64,000 nucleotides of DNA, from contig MLAK01000611.1 in assembly GCA_001839685.1 (NCBI GenBank), positions 16,697-80,696 of the forward strand. The letters are read 5' to 3'. Below are positions 38,044 through 49,153 of this stretch, piece after piece (within the stretch, counting starts at the first letter, position 1; each line of letters starts with the position of its first letter). The notes under the pieces were generated by a model. That model ran no database searches. It saw only the letters and a program-made list of their open reading frames with translations, and had not been told where the DNA came from. The stretch is from Tritrichomonas foetus (taxonomy: Eukaryota > Parabasalia > Tritrichomonadida > Tritrichomonadidae). A program made the translations under genes and the position numbers.

Positions 38044-38502
38044 TTATGGACAATTCCATTTCATATTACAGATGATATGACCTGGATTTTTGTCATCTTC
38101 TTCTTCACCAATAATTGTGAATTGTCTGTGAAGGTAAAAATTTGTAGCTTTTATGTTTTCTTTATACACTCCAAGTGTAGCCTTTTGGAAATTAGCTTGT
38201 ATCTTCTCAATTAGAGATTTTCCAATTCCTTTTCCTTGAAAAGATTCATCAACGAATATGGCACCAATGTAGCATGAACATTCATTTCGATCAATATCAG
38301 TAATTGAAATAAAACCAGTCACTTTATCACCGATCTTGTGGACATAAGTTTCACAAGAATCTGATAATATAAAATTATTTTTCACAAAATCATAATTATC
38401 TCTCCAATAACTTTCAGGGATGAAATTATGTGCTGAAATGTTTTCATCAAGCCATATTTTCATGACTTGATTCACATCACATTTCTCCAAACTGAGAATC
38501 AT
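38044..38502 (-). CDS. GNAT-family N-acetyltransferase
   Basis: The 152-residue protein begins at an ATG at 38502 in the context TCATTTCATG. It has GNAT motif A with the acetyl-CoA pyrophosphate loop FQGKGIGKSL (Q/R-x-x-G-x-G/A), preceded by the strand IGAIFVDES, and motif B NIKATNFYLHRQF. The N-terminal IWLDENISAHNFI resembles small bacterial GNATs of the YjaB type. The size is that of a single-domain GNAT. Gene context gives no hint of a substrate. Similarity pattern suggests a bacterial origin, which needs a phylogeny. Confidence 0.88.
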   Translation of the reverse strand: MILSLEKCDVNQVMKIWLDENISAHNFIPESYWRDNYDFVKNNFILSDSCETYVHKIGDKVTGFISITDIDRNECSCYIGAIFVDESFQGKGIGKSLIEKIQANFQKATLGVYKENIKATNFYLHRQFTIIGEEEDDKNPGHIICNMKWNCP

Positions 38503-39227
38503 GAAATGACATGTTTACTGAAAAAATTTCGAGTGAATTCAATCATGAACGATAACTTTTTTTGATCAAATTTTGATCAAACTTATTTTTCTGGCTTCAA
38601 ACTAGGGATATTGAGTTTTAAACAATATAAATTCTTCATGAAATTCATGTAGCCCGGAGTTATTCCATTAGAATTTCCTTTTTTATTTTGGTTGTAATTT
38701 TTCCAAAAAAAGTGATTAAAGAATAACATAAAATGATTTTTATAATCAATAAACTTCCAGGAAATCACCTTGGATTTGTCCCTACAATTGATAGATTGTT
38801 CGACGAAACAGTATCATAAACATTCAAGATACAGATATTATTTCATTGTTATTCTGGTTCTAAATGTCAACATCTAGCAAAATAATTATTGACAAAAAAA
38901 ATGGTTACATTTTCATAAATTTTATTGATTGGATATGTTGTTTTTCCTTTAGTCACCCTACTATGGATTAAGAATGGAATTAAAATTAGTTTTGAACTAA
39001 CGCCGAGTCCTAGGATTTCTGGAAATTGAGAACCAAATGGCCTCATTTTCATGAGACGAATTTTAATAAATGATCAAACATTCAATCTTAAATTTGATAA
39101 TGAATAAAAAGCTGATATAATGAAAAATTATCTCTAATCATGCATTTTTGTATATTAATAACTACTTTATTGTACGATAGAATTATATTTCTGAAGGCAT
39201 TTCGTGATTCTTGTTGAAAAATTTCAT
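38503..39227. other. Spacer with unconvincing short frames
   Basis: A 61-codon ATG frame on minus (38867-39052, start MKMRPFGSQFPEILG) has ordinary composition and might be a remnant of a gene, as might a frame at 38583-38768. I recognise neither. The GNAT side holds AACTTTTTTTGATC, a loose variant of the recurrent motif. Confidence 0.35.
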
Positions 39228-40133
39228 CTACAAAAGCCCGGCGTACTGCATCAAACTATTTATTGGCGGCAAAGGAATAGCCTTATGAATATTCTCCATC
39301 ATTTGAGTTTGATCTTGATTTGAACCTTCCTGCATGCAAATTTTACTTTGATACTTGATCAAAACATGATTATTATGACTAAATTGATTTCTTGTACTCA
39401 AAGAAAAGTCAATGTCGCTATTTTCTTCATTTGTATTACTATCATTCGAAAAAACTGACATTTGGTAATTTTTATCTTGGTTAATTTCTGTAATATTTTG
39501 ACTGTCAGAATGTGGTTGAGTTAAATCACTTAATTGTTTTTCTTTTTCTCCAAAATTGGATTTCTCATTTTGATGGTGGTCTTTTTCATTGCTTTCTTGA
39601 TTCTCTTCATTATTGCGTAATTTGTTGTTAACTTCATTTTGACTGTTTTCATTTTGGTTGTTTTCATTTTGATTGATTCGATTTTTATCGTTGATAATTC
39701 TTATTGCTTCCTTATATTTTGAAACTATTTTTGTGTTTCTTTTTCTTTTCGGTTTGGCTGTCTCGTTTCTGAGATGACTATACCATCGATTTTTCACATC
39801 ACTTGTGCTTCGCCCATCAAAGAAAGCTGACACATCAAGCCATTTTTTGCCGTATCGTTCAACAAGCTCAATAAGAAGCTGGTCCTCTTCGTCATTCCAT
39901 TCTTCAACTCGAATGCTAGGTGACAAATAACTTATCCATCTCTCCCGACATTGCCGTGATGTTCGAGTCTCCATCAAACTGGAAACTACATCCCAACCTT
40001 CAAAATTGTCTTTCATTCCATTGATGATTTCGATTAATCGAGCATCTTCATCAGTTGTAAACTTTTTTCGAATTATTTTCTTTGGGCAATTGATTGGTGT
40101 ATTAGATGCTTCACAATTTGGATAGGATTGCAT
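39228..40133 (-). CDS. R2R3 Myb-like DNA-binding protein
   Basis: The 301-residue protein starts at an ATG at 40133 (MQSYPNCEAS); upstream in-frame codons lack a good ATG. Two Myb repeats lie at about 23-72 and 79-123. Repeat 1 ends with TSRQCRERWISYLSPS, a typical recognition helix, and repeat 2 with STSDVKNRWYSHLRN. The tryptophan and hydrophobic spacing are conserved (GWDVVSSLM, WLDVSAFF). A basic segment KPKRKRNTK follows, then an Asn/Glu/Gln-rich tail. It is a probable transcription factor, one of the many short Mybs in trichomonads. The initiator-like TCAATAATTT about 14 bases before the ATG fits this start. Confidence 0.92.
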   Translation of the reverse strand: MQSYPNCEASNTPINCPKKIIRKKFTTDEDARLIEIINGMKDNFEGWDVVSSLMETRTSRQCRERWISYLSPSIRVEEWNDEEDQLLIELVERYGKKWLDVSAFFDGRSTSDVKNRWYSHLRNETAKPKRKRNTKIVSKYKEAIRIINDKNRINQNENNQNENSQNEVNNKLRNNEENQESNEKDHHQNEKSNFGEKEKQLSDLTQPHSDSQNITEINQDKNYQMSVFSNDSNTNEENSDIDFSLSTRNQFSHNNHVLIKYQSKICMQEGSNQDQTQMMENIHKAIPLPPINSLMQYAGLL

Positions 40134-41461
40134 TCGACAAATTATTGATGTTTTGGATCGAAATGAATAGATGACTAAAAAAAAATTTGACTCTTTCAGA
40201 AAAAGTGGAGAAAAGTAAAGAAAATTTGTGTGCAATTTTTATTTTGATATGATTGTAAACAGAAGTGAAGCAAAATGCATTTTTACATCTATATAAATAT
40301 ATTTTAATGCTGTAAGGAAAGATTTAACAATATTTAAATGGGTGTATCAAGATTTAGGCGGTCAAAACAAAATTTAAGAAGTGGATCGAATTATTTGAAT
40401 GATATTGAAAAATATTCAATTCATTTAATATGGATTGAACATATTGAGAGTGGTATTTCAATGAGGTCATTAAAAAATCACAAATTAAATAGCAAAAAAA
40501 ATCTACTAAATCTTGATGTGAAAAAGAAATTAAAGGTGCAGTGAAACGGTATGTCATTCACCAAAGTAAGGTAAGTTTTACCATGATCGATGTCAACTTT
40601 TTCTCTCAAAACTAGGAACTTTTTAGAAATTTCAATTCTGAAAAACAGATTGGTTTTTATTTCCCTATATTTTTTCTATTAAAGTTCATACAATTTCAAA
40701 CAAAATTATTATCTTAATAACAAATTGAATCGATAACAATTTACTTCTTTGACTTCGTTTTTCTGTTTATTCATATCGAAAAAGCCGAATCCTGTAGAAA
40801 GAGAATCAATTGTCTCAGGCTATTTTTGAATGATTCCAAATTTAAACCTTCTAAGTAAAACCATTCGTTTGGAATCACAACAATGACAAAACCATGACTA
40901 TGATTTTCTCTGAATTATTCTCAAAAAATTCTATGAGATACCCTTCAAATTTCAATTTATATTTTGAATGTTTAAATTTCCAAACAAGATAATTATACAA
41001 TCATTAATGAAGGGACAAAAAGGGAGATTTTCTGTGCGCTATCAAAATTTAATTTTTTGAAACAAAATTATGACTATCACACAGATCAAGAATTTCCATA
41101 TCATTGGTTAATAGTGATATAGTTAAATATATTTACTTAAACAAAACTCATAAGAATAGATTCATTCTGACTTCATTAAGTTGATCACAAAATATTGTGA
41201 TCACTAATTAATTATTGGATATATACATAAAAGATAATACTCAGAGGTATTCCTATTCTTGGATGAAGGCTCACTATATAATGAATTAGAAATACTCCTC
41301 TTGATAAATTATTCAATAATTTAATTTGATGAAAATAATAATCTTGAGAAAAGTCAAATATTAACACGAAACTGACATTTTTATTTAAAATATACACAAA
41401 AACAGAGTTTATTTTTATTTCCAATCGATCTTTTGACTTACTTGAATATTATTATTTTATT
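40134..41461. other. AT-rich spacer between the Myb and BEACH genes
   Basis: A 68-codon ATG frame on plus (40338-40544) is basic and unrecognised. No RNA gene or repeat was noticed. Confidence 0.4.
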
Positions 41462-44400
41462 TTATTTTTCTTCAATTGGAATAACATCAATATCTCCATT
41501 TCTTGAAAATGTGACAGCGTGGAGATTTGGATAAGTGACATGAATGAAAGAAATATCTTTATCAAGTTTTGCAATAAGTTCTGGCTCTTCGTTTCCATAA
41601 ATTTCGAAAGAAAAAATTCTTCCGTATTCGTCAGCAGCAACAATGAAATCAAAATCATGAGAGGAAGAAAATGTTGCCCAACTTTTCACTTTGAATTTGA
41701 GATCAATAGTTTTAACATGTTTTCCATAATGTGTGAAAACTTCAATTTTTGGTTTTCCACTGTTTTCTTCACTCTTAAAATCAGAATTTAAAGAATTATT
41801 TTCTTTTGTTGATATATTTTCATTACTTTCATCTCGTGTTTGAATATTGATGTTATTGATTTGATCAATGATTTCTTCGCAATAGACATTAATGAATCCC
41901 CATTTTGGTGATATTATTAGTTTTTCTTGGGAATATTTATGATCCATTTCGAATGAAGATTCAACTCTTCCATTGTTTGCATTCATGATCATCATATAAT
42001 GATCATTTGTGACTGCTGAAATGATACAAAATGAAGCAGAAACATCAATACATTTCAATTCATCTCTAAATGTTGGTAAAACTTTAACATTATCATGTTG
42101 TGTATCTTTTGCATTATAAATAGTAATATTTGAATCATTTCCACCAATCACATAATATGGAAAGTCAGAGTTTGTGCAATTCATTCCAAATTTATTATTC
42201 TTTAATGTATTACAGATTCCAGTTAAGTCTTTCATTTCGGAAGATTCAACATTAAATGATTTCATGTTGAATTCGTTATTAATATAAATTAATTCTTTTT
42301 GCCCATATGCTGTATACGAAGATCCATTTAATTTGGTCCAGGTATCCTTGGAATTAATTATGTTCTTTTCAAGATCAACAAAAACTTTATATACAACACC
42401 AGTGATTCGATCAATACATGAAAATGTATGAACATTGGAATTATTATCATAATAATTGTTTTTGCTACTTCCAAGATTATAAATACTGTAATAATTATAA
42501 TTATTACAACTATTTCCAGTATTAATGACAAAAATTGGTGAATGAGCTTCATCTTTATGAGAGAGAGAACATTTTTGGAAGTTAATGCTTTGTTTAGGAT
42601 GTGGAGTAGTAAAGAGTTGGACAGGAAAATTACGAGATGATTCATATGAAGTTCCATTGCCTTCTCTACAAACACCGAATATCAAATCTATCCATAATGG
42701 AAGATTTTCACTTTTTTCAAGCAATTTTCGATTTTGGTAAATAAATTCTAATGAACTTGAATTTGCCCAAGTTGGAAGTGTAATTGAATCACTTTCAAAA
42801 TATCTTGGCTCGTAATAAAATTCAGGTGGAAGTTCAGAAAACAGCTTTCCTTCTTGAACAGAAAGATTATTATTAGATGTATTTTCTTGGTTTTGTTTGT
42901 TATTCATGGTCTTAAATGGCTCGAGTAAGTGCAAGAATGAAGCAACATCATCTTGACTTAGAATGCTTCTTTTCTGTTCAGGATCAACTGATTGAGAAAG
43001 GTCTCTGAGCTTGGTGATGTCGTTGAAATCATCTAATAAAAGTGGAAAAACTGGATAGTTTTCAAAACAAATGAATGATTTTCCACTATATTTATTCAAA
43101 CAAATAAGATATTCAAAATTCGAAATACGTCCATCAATCCATTTTTCGGTGATTTCTAAAGCTTTAAAGTGGAAATTAGGAGCTAAAGTTTGAATCATTA
43201 CTGTCTTAAAAGTGATTAAAGCATCAATGTTTTTCAGGATTTCTAAAGAATCAAGAAGAATGAAATTAACAAAATATCGTTTTGTATTCTTGCAAATGAT
43301 TTCAACACCAATAGCTTGGTTATGAACTGGCATGAATACCATTTCAACAATATCAGTTGCTTTAAACTCTTTATAAACAATAGATCCAGAATCATCAATA
43401 AGTTGGATTTTAGATCCTTCTACAACAAAGTTGATCTTTTTAGATGGATATTTCCAATAAATTACAGGTGTATTTATAGTTTGAAGGATTTCACTTGGTG
43501 TTTGCTTATCATAGAATCCACTCGAAAAGATATTCTTAGTTGTTGGATTTTGAATTGCATGCATTGATAGGCTCTTTTTATCAAGTTTATGGCGATTTCC
43601 AGAGAAACTAGCTCGATTTACTTTGATCATTCCATCTTGAGAAGGATAATCAATTTTTGCATGGTTTAAATGCTTTCCTTTTTGGTTTGTTGCTGATCCA
43701 AGTTGATGTTCTTCGACAATTCTTTTCAATTTTGATGGTTTAATAATTTGAAACTTAACTGGACATTCAAAATCACTATAAAAATTATCTCTTTCAAATT
43801 TAGATTGTTCGTTTTCACCAGGATAAGTTGCTCGATATGATTTTTCAAAAGGTGCTCCTTTAGATGTTATTTTTTCTTCAAGTATATCCCATTCTTTAGC
43901 ATAGAGATCCGAAGTTGCTTTTATTGCATAAACTTCACTTCTCATTTCTCTTGATTCTGCGCGATAGTATTCATCTTTCTTTGAAGTCTTTGAATTAATA
44001 TCTTTGGTTTCTTCTTTAATTTTATCTGACAGTTTCATTAGTTTTGAAGCAAGTAAATGAATTCCATTCACAATTTTAGAATTAGGAATCATTGTATCCC
44101 TTACAATCATTTCAAAACAATCAGAACTAGATTTTTGACCTGGATTCTTAAAAATCCTTGTCAAAAAGTCAGAATAGGCTTGATCCATTACTTTTTTAGT
44201 AAAAAGTGCATCAATTTTTTGAATGGTTTCTTCACTTTTATCTACTTGATATAAAAATGCAAGACAAAGTGCTGAAACATTATGGAACGTTTGAACTTTA
44301 GTCATCATTGAAATTTCAATTAGTCTTTTAGCCAAAGCAATATCAAGCCAATGCCCATTTTTATCTAATCTAATACTAAATGTTAATCCACTGGTATTTT

Positions 44401-47400
44401 GAGCATTATTTTTAATTGGACTTGAGTTGGATGGGATTTGTGAACCAAAAGATTTTAACAATGATGTGTATTGTTTCTTAATTTCGTCGAATAAAAGCAT
44501 ATGATTTAATTCTGGCATGTAGGATTGTTTGTAAACATTTTCGGGACATTCTGTAGTAAATGGAGAATGTTGGAATTCGTTAATGAGACTATTATTCATA
44601 CCATTATTCTTCCTAAAGAAAATATGAAGAATTGCAACATCGAAAAAGTTATGGAGTAGTTCGAAGTGGAATAAAGAAGGTGTATTAATAATATTATAAC
44701 AAACTTTTTCAAGAAAAGATGATATAAAATCGCCACAATCAAGATTAAATACAGTTGATATGAGATAAATCATTTGATAAATTTTATCCCAATCTCCCTT
44801 TGAACATATAGCTAAATAATTAGCAATAAACTCAATTTTATCACCACCATATTTTAGTGCAAATAAAATTGGCATTAAGTCCCAATATTTAACTGCTGAG
44901 AATTTCGGATCTGGTTGAATGTTGGTGGTAATAATTTTCAATTCTGTTTCACTCATTTTCATACCTAAATAGAAAACAAGAGGCATTACATCGGAATATT
45001 TCATTGCTAATGGAAAGAAATTAACAAAGAAATTGTTTGTATAAACAATTCTTGGAACCATATTGGTTAAAACATAAACATGGTTTGACACTTTTGGCTT
45101 TTCTATGTAATTCAAATAATGGAGAGTAAGAAAGAGATCAATAACGCCATAAATAACATTATCATTATCACTGTTCATAAGGAAATGAAGTTTGGAAAAA
45201 TGCGACCATAAATTCTCAATATTTCTAAGGGGTGTATCAGGACTTACCATTAACAATTTAGCAAAATTTAGAAGCTCAACAACTTGTTTAGAATCTTTGA
45301 TGCCAACTAAATGGCTTATCAAACAAGATAATTCATCACTTGCAAATGATTTCAATGAAATAACATGAAGAATTTGAAGCAAACTTGATCTAATATCAAA
45401 TATTGGTGTATCTTCATGTCTTTTGGTACAAATTAATTTATTTTCGGCTGGTGTATACCAATAATAAATTCGTAATTTTCTTAATACAATATAAAATGTT
45501 AAGAACTTCGATGTATATTTTTCATATTTTGGTACTAAGTCACGAGACCAATCACGACAAATTTGAAGATGCGAAACTCCATCAGAATTAACCCAAATTT
45601 CAGAATTTAATAATAATTTTTCTAAAATCTCAAGTTTAAGCGGAATATATCTAGCTTTTTCAAAAATCAAGTGAATATTCTGATATAAATGGAAATTAAC
45701 AATTTCATCATCACTCTCTGCTAAAATATGAGCAAGACAATCAATTCCTTTCGATTCATGAAGTAAAACTTGTGCACGCTCACTCGATTTTATTAAAGAA
45801 TTCAAAACAATGAAAATAATAGAGAATTGTGTTGGTGCCGCACTTCCATCAATGTATTTACATTTATTTTGTGTTAAGAGTTGGAACATTAACATCATTA
45901 AATTGTTTTCAACTACAACATTACCAAATGAAATTGGAACAATACATTGAGGTCCAACAAGTTTAGCTGTTAATTTATAAGATGCAGAAGATAAGGTATT
46001 TATCATTAAGTTATCATTTTGTTTATCCATTAAAATAGAGATGATATTTTTTGGATTTTGATAATTATTTGCTTCGATTGAATCAATTCTATGATTGACC
46101 ATTTCATTTGAATCCAATAATGCTGATAAGTTAATGTTTCCTAACGATGATTTGTCAAGACCATTTTGAATTGAAGGTAGAACTCCGCCAAAAATCATGG
46201 TTAATTGCCCGTACCTTTCAAATTCAAAGGTGTTACATGTGTAATTTTGAATCGTTTGATTCAATGATTTAATATAAGCTGAAATTGAAAATAACCCGTT
46301 ATGATTTGAGAAAGAAAGTACCAAATAATTCCAATTGTTAATTTCAATGTTGGTGAAATTTAATTTTACTGTTTCGACTGCTTCACCATAGTTGATTTTT
46401 ACTTTAATTGATTTATTTTGTCCATAACATTCAATTCCTTTTCTTTTGTCATCATAAATTGAAAAAAATTTTGGAAGTGAATTCGTCATATCAGAAAGGT
46501 ATGCCCAAAATGAAATAGTAAATCCATTGTTTAGTACTTTTCCACTGATACCTTGAATTTGTATAATTGGCGCATTTTGTTGTAACGGCAAGGAAACAGG
46601 AAATCCCATTTCTGTGGTAATTAGGTCACTTAAAGTGATGTAGAATAGAGATTGATATAAAGATATAACATGATCATCTATTTCAGTGAAAAGTGAAAAG
46701 AAACTTCTAACAACTTCAACAGAAGATGCAATATTTGCAATACTAATGAAAAGTTGAGTAGCTGGACCAACAATATGAGTATTATCTTCTTTATTAACTT
46801 TTAACTCTTTTAAGATTTCAATAATAAGCAAATCAACTTTACCTAAATGACAAGCAATTGCGTTATCTCTTGATTGAGCACAAAGATTTTTTAATAAAAT
46901 CAAAATATCAACAAATTTTTCTGAGTTTTGGAAAGATTTCACAAAAATAGCGAGTAATACAGGATGCTTAATTTCAAAAGCTTTAAATTGTGAACTTTTA
47001 GTATTATGTCGATTATTGATTATACTATTTATAATACTATCAGAGTTATTTTGATCATTATTATTATCAAATGCTTCTCCAGAAATGGCTTGAAGTAAAG
47101 TTTTGAAAGTTTCTTGAGAAGGATTCTGTCCTTCAATTTTCTGGATAGATTCCAAAATTTTGTCAGTATATGCTGTATAATAATCCTGTGATGCCAATGA
47201 AACAAATTTAATAACCTCATTCACAAAAGTTTGTGATTTTTCATCATGAGTTAAAGTGTTTAAGGAATCTATAAGTGGTTCAACAAGCAAATCAAAGTAA
47301 TTTTTGTATTCAGGAATAACTTGTATAATTTTATTCAGAGAAATAATCGAATCTCTCCTTAAGTCATTATTTTCCGTTGATTGGATCAAATTTTTGAAGA

Positions 47401-49153
47401 ATTCAGAGAGGCAAACTCCCAAATCAAGTTCTCTGCATGAGCATGCAACTTCTAGAGCTTTAAGAACAACATACCTGATTTTTGGTTCATGCAAATATGA
47501 TATAAGCATTTGCATATATAATACATTCACTATACAATATTGTGAATTTTCATATTTTGTGAACAATTCCAAAGAAAAATGAATTAAGGAAGTACGAGTA
47601 TATTCGATTTCTTTTTCTTTATTTGGTAGTTTATGGTGCACATGGATTAACTGATAATCACCAGATATCTTTGATGTTGCAAAGAGAACAGCGTTTCTTT
47701 GAGTCCCGTGCAATTTTGATAAATCTGGAATATCATAATATAAAAATTCAAAAATATCAGCAACTAATAATGGATATTGATGAATACTGAGTAAATAATC
47801 AGGAAGAACATTGTATTTACCTTTCATATTCTTTAAGCAAATCTGTCTAACATTAAATATCACATTAATATCGGTATTGTCACAATCATTAAATAAAGAA
47901 AAGCGTGGATCAAAAATTTTAGAATGCAAAATTTTCAAGTTTAATTCTTCATTTTCACAAATCATTATTGCCATAATTGCAATATCATATAATTTCGGTG
48001 AATCATTTTCAATCATTGAGAAAAAGAATTTTGCAAATATTTCATTAGCTCGAGGAAGACTTTCAGCAATCTTTCTTAAATCATTTAGTATTGCGACTAA
48101 TTCTTTTGGAAAATGATAATTATCTTGAAATGCCAATTTTGTCTTGTGAATTTTTTCATGAAAAGTATCAAAAGTACCAAAAGGAAATTGTTGTAAACCA
48201 TTAATTTCGGACATATTAACTTTCAAAACACTCCTGGGATTAGAATTCTCAACATCCATACTATCAGAGTTTATGTGGTTTTTATAAAAACTTTCAGTGG
48301 AATAATTAAATAAATTTTCTGGAATTTTCATTAAAAATGGTTCAATTTCTGTAAAATCAATAATTGAAATTAAATTTGCCAGATAAGAAATGGATTGTTG
48401 GTTGAATTTCTTCAAATGTGGAAGGACAGAATTATTTAATTGGTCTTGAATTAATTCTTTGTTTTTAAAATCGAGAATAATTTTTGAAGAAGTTTTATAT
48501 AAAAATTCATCAATTTCTGAATGCTGATTTAAAATGGTTTTCATCATGAGTATTAAAACGTCAAGTGCTTCTTTTTCAATAGATGAATCTATTTCAATAT
48601 CATCGAAAAATGACTGAATTGGTGGTAACACTTCTAAATTCACTTTTTCAACAAAACTATTAAGAACCAAAAGGAATGAACGCTTTAATAATAAAATTTC
48701 TTTTATATTTTTTGGTTCTTTTTGGTTTGGTTCATTTGATATGAATGATTTTATAACGAAAACAATCAACTGAAAAATTTTGTTCAATGATGATGCAGAA
48801 ACGCTCTTTTTTTGTTGTGACAGAACGGTTATAACACAACGCGATACATAAAAGTGCATCATTTTTAGCGTTAATTGGTCAATAAAATCTTGGTTTTGCA
48901 AATTTTCATAGATCGGCATCAATGACGAAATATTCACATCACTTTTGAATTTGAATTCATTTTGAAGGACAGGTAGTGATTGTCCATTTGTCAGAAGCAT
49001 AAAAAGCGAGTTTAATTCTTCTTTTGAAAATTGATGGAAACTTGTCGTGGTTGATAAATCGTCGAGAGGAATATTTCCAGTATTATGCCATTTTGGAATC
49101 GATAGGGACAAGATTTGAATGATTGGATTTTCGTCAAAATTCGAGAAAAGCAT
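41462..49153 (-). CDS. Giant BEACH-domain protein (neurobeachin/LvsA-like)
   Basis: The protein has 2563 residues from an ATG at 49153 in the context TTCATTTCATG. The first about 1850 residues are helical repeats, interrupted at about 865-990 by a concanavalin A-like lectin segment (NNGFTISFWAYLSD). The PH-like BEACH neighbour begins near 1898 (YWKYPSKKINFVVEG). The BEACH domain (about 2000-2250) has WIDGRISNFEYLICLNKYSG, YPVFPLLLDDF, KLRDLSQSVDPEQ, LPPEFYYEPRYFES and LPLWIDLIFG. A WD40-type region fills 2250-2563. This order is that of lysosomal-trafficking and neurobeachin-type proteins, which control vesicle fusion, phagosome and contractile-vacuole traffic. The stretch between RDLSQ and LHLLEPF is short and lacks the usual Y-G-S-H-Y-S motif. 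Confidence 0.92.
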   Translation of the reverse strand: MLFSNFDENPIIQILSLSIPKWHNTGNIPLDDLSTTTSFHQFSKEELNSLFMLLTNGQSLPVLQNEFKFKSDVNISSLMPIYENLQNQDFIDQLTLKMMHFYVSRCVITVLSQQKKSVSASSLNKIFQLIVFVIKSFISNEPNQKEPKNIKEILLLKRSFLLVLNSFVEKVNLEVLPPIQSFFDDIEIDSSIEKEALDVLILMMKTILNQHSEIDEFLYKTSSKIILDFKNKELIQDQLNNSVLPHLKKFNQQSISYLANLISIIDFTEIEPFLMKIPENLFNYSTESFYKNHINSDSMDVENSNPRSVLKVNMSEINGLQQFPFGTFDTFHEKIHKTKLAFQDNYHFPKELVAILNDLRKIAESLPRANEIFAKFFFSMIENDSPKLYDIAIMAIMICENEELNLKILHSKIFDPRFSLFNDCDNTDINVIFNVRQICLKNMKGKYNVLPDYLLSIHQYPLLVADIFEFLYYDIPDLSKLHGTQRNAVLFATSKISGDYQLIHVHHKLPNKEKEIEYTRTSLIHFSLELFTKYENSQYCIVNVLYMQMLISYLHEPKIRYVVLKALEVACSCRELDLGVCLSEFFKNLIQSTENNDLRRDSIISLNKIIQVIPEYKNYFDLLVEPLIDSLNTLTHDEKSQTFVNEVIKFVSLASQDYYTAYTDKILESIQKIEGQNPSQETFKTLLQAISGEAFDNNNDQNNSDSIINSIINNRHNTKSSQFKAFEIKHPVLLAIFVKSFQNSEKFVDILILLKNLCAQSRDNAIACHLGKVDLLIIEILKELKVNKEDNTHIVGPATQLFISIANIASSVEVVRSFFSLFTEIDDHVISLYQSLFYITLSDLITTEMGFPVSLPLQQNAPIIQIQGISGKVLNNGFTISFWAYLSDMTNSLPKFFSIYDDKRKGIECYGQNKSIKVKINYGEAVETVKLNFTNIEINNWNYLVLSFSNHNGLFSISAYIKSLNQTIQNYTCNTFEFERYGQLTMIFGGVLPSIQNGLDKSSLGNINLSALLDSNEMVNHRIDSIEANNYQNPKNIISILMDKQNDNLMINTLSSASYKLTAKLVGPQCIVPISFGNVVVENNLMMLMFQLLTQNKCKYIDGSAAPTQFSIIFIVLNSLIKSSERAQVLLHESKGIDCLAHILAESDDEIVNFHLYQNIHLIFEKARYIPLKLEILEKLLLNSEIWVNSDGVSHLQICRDWSRDLVPKYEKYTSKFLTFYIVLRKLRIYYWYTPAENKLICTKRHEDTPIFDIRSSLLQILHVISLKSFASDELSCLISHLVGIKDSKQVVELLNFAKLLMVSPDTPLRNIENLWSHFSKLHFLMNSDNDNVIYGVIDLFLTLHYLNYIEKPKVSNHVYVLTNMVPRIVYTNNFFVNFFPLAMKYSDVMPLVFYLGMKMSETELKIITTNIQPDPKFSAVKYWDLMPILFALKYGGDKIEFIANYLAICSKGDWDKIYQMIYLISTVFNLDCGDFISSFLEKVCYNIINTPSLFHFELLHNFFDVAILHIFFRKNNGMNNSLINEFQHSPFTTECPENVYKQSYMPELNHMLLFDEIKKQYTSLLKSFGSQIPSNSSPIKNNAQNTSGLTFSIRLDKNGHWLDIALAKRLIEISMMTKVQTFHNVSALCLAFLYQVDKSEETIQKIDALFTKKVMDQAYSDFLTRIFKNPGQKSSSDCFEMIVRDTMIPNSKIVNGIHLLASKLMKLSDKIKEETKDINSKTSKKDEYYRAESREMRSEVYAIKATSDLYAKEWDILEEKITSKGAPFEKSYRATYPGENEQSKFERDNFYSDFECPVKFQIIKPSKLKRIVEEHQLGSATNQKGKHLNHAKIDYPSQDGMIKVNRASFSGNRHKLDKKSLSMHAIQNPTTKNIFSSGFYDKQTPSEILQTINTPVIYWKYPSKKINFVVEGSKIQLIDDSGSIVYKEFKATDIVEMVFMPVHNQAIGVEIICKNTKRYFVNFILLDSLEILKNIDALITFKTVMIQTLAPNFHFKALEITEKWIDGRISNFEYLICLNKYSGKSFICFENYPVFPLLLDDFNDITKLRDLSQSVDPEQKRSILSQDDVASFLHLLEPFKTMNNKQNQENTSNNNLSVQEGKLFSELPPEFYYEPRYFESDSITLPTWANSSSLEFIYQNRKLLEKSENLPLWIDLIFGVCREGNGTSYESSRNFPVQLFTTPHPKQSINFQKCSLSHKDEAHSPIFVINTGNSCNNYNYYSIYNLGSSKNNYYDNNSNVHTFSCIDRITGVVYKVFVDLEKNIINSKDTWTKLNGSSYTAYGQKELIYINNEFNMKSFNVESSEMKDLTGICNTLKNNKFGMNCTNSDFPYYVIGGNDSNITIYNAKDTQHDNVKVLPTFRDELKCIDVSASFCIISAVTNDHYMMIMNANNGRVESSFEMDHKYSQEKLIISPKWGFINVYCEEIIDQINNINIQTRDESNENISTKENNSLNSDFKSEENSGKPKIEVFTHYGKHVKTIDLKFKVKSWATFSSSHDFDFIVAADEYGRIFSFEIYGNEEPELIAKLDKDISFIHVTYPNLHAVTFSRNGDIDVIPIEEK

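Noticed and set aside
40134..40235. N-terminal extension of the Myb protein at 39228
   Set aside because: It would need a non-ATG start and contains Phe-rich sequence from spacer; the ATG at 40133 has an initiator-like site upstream.
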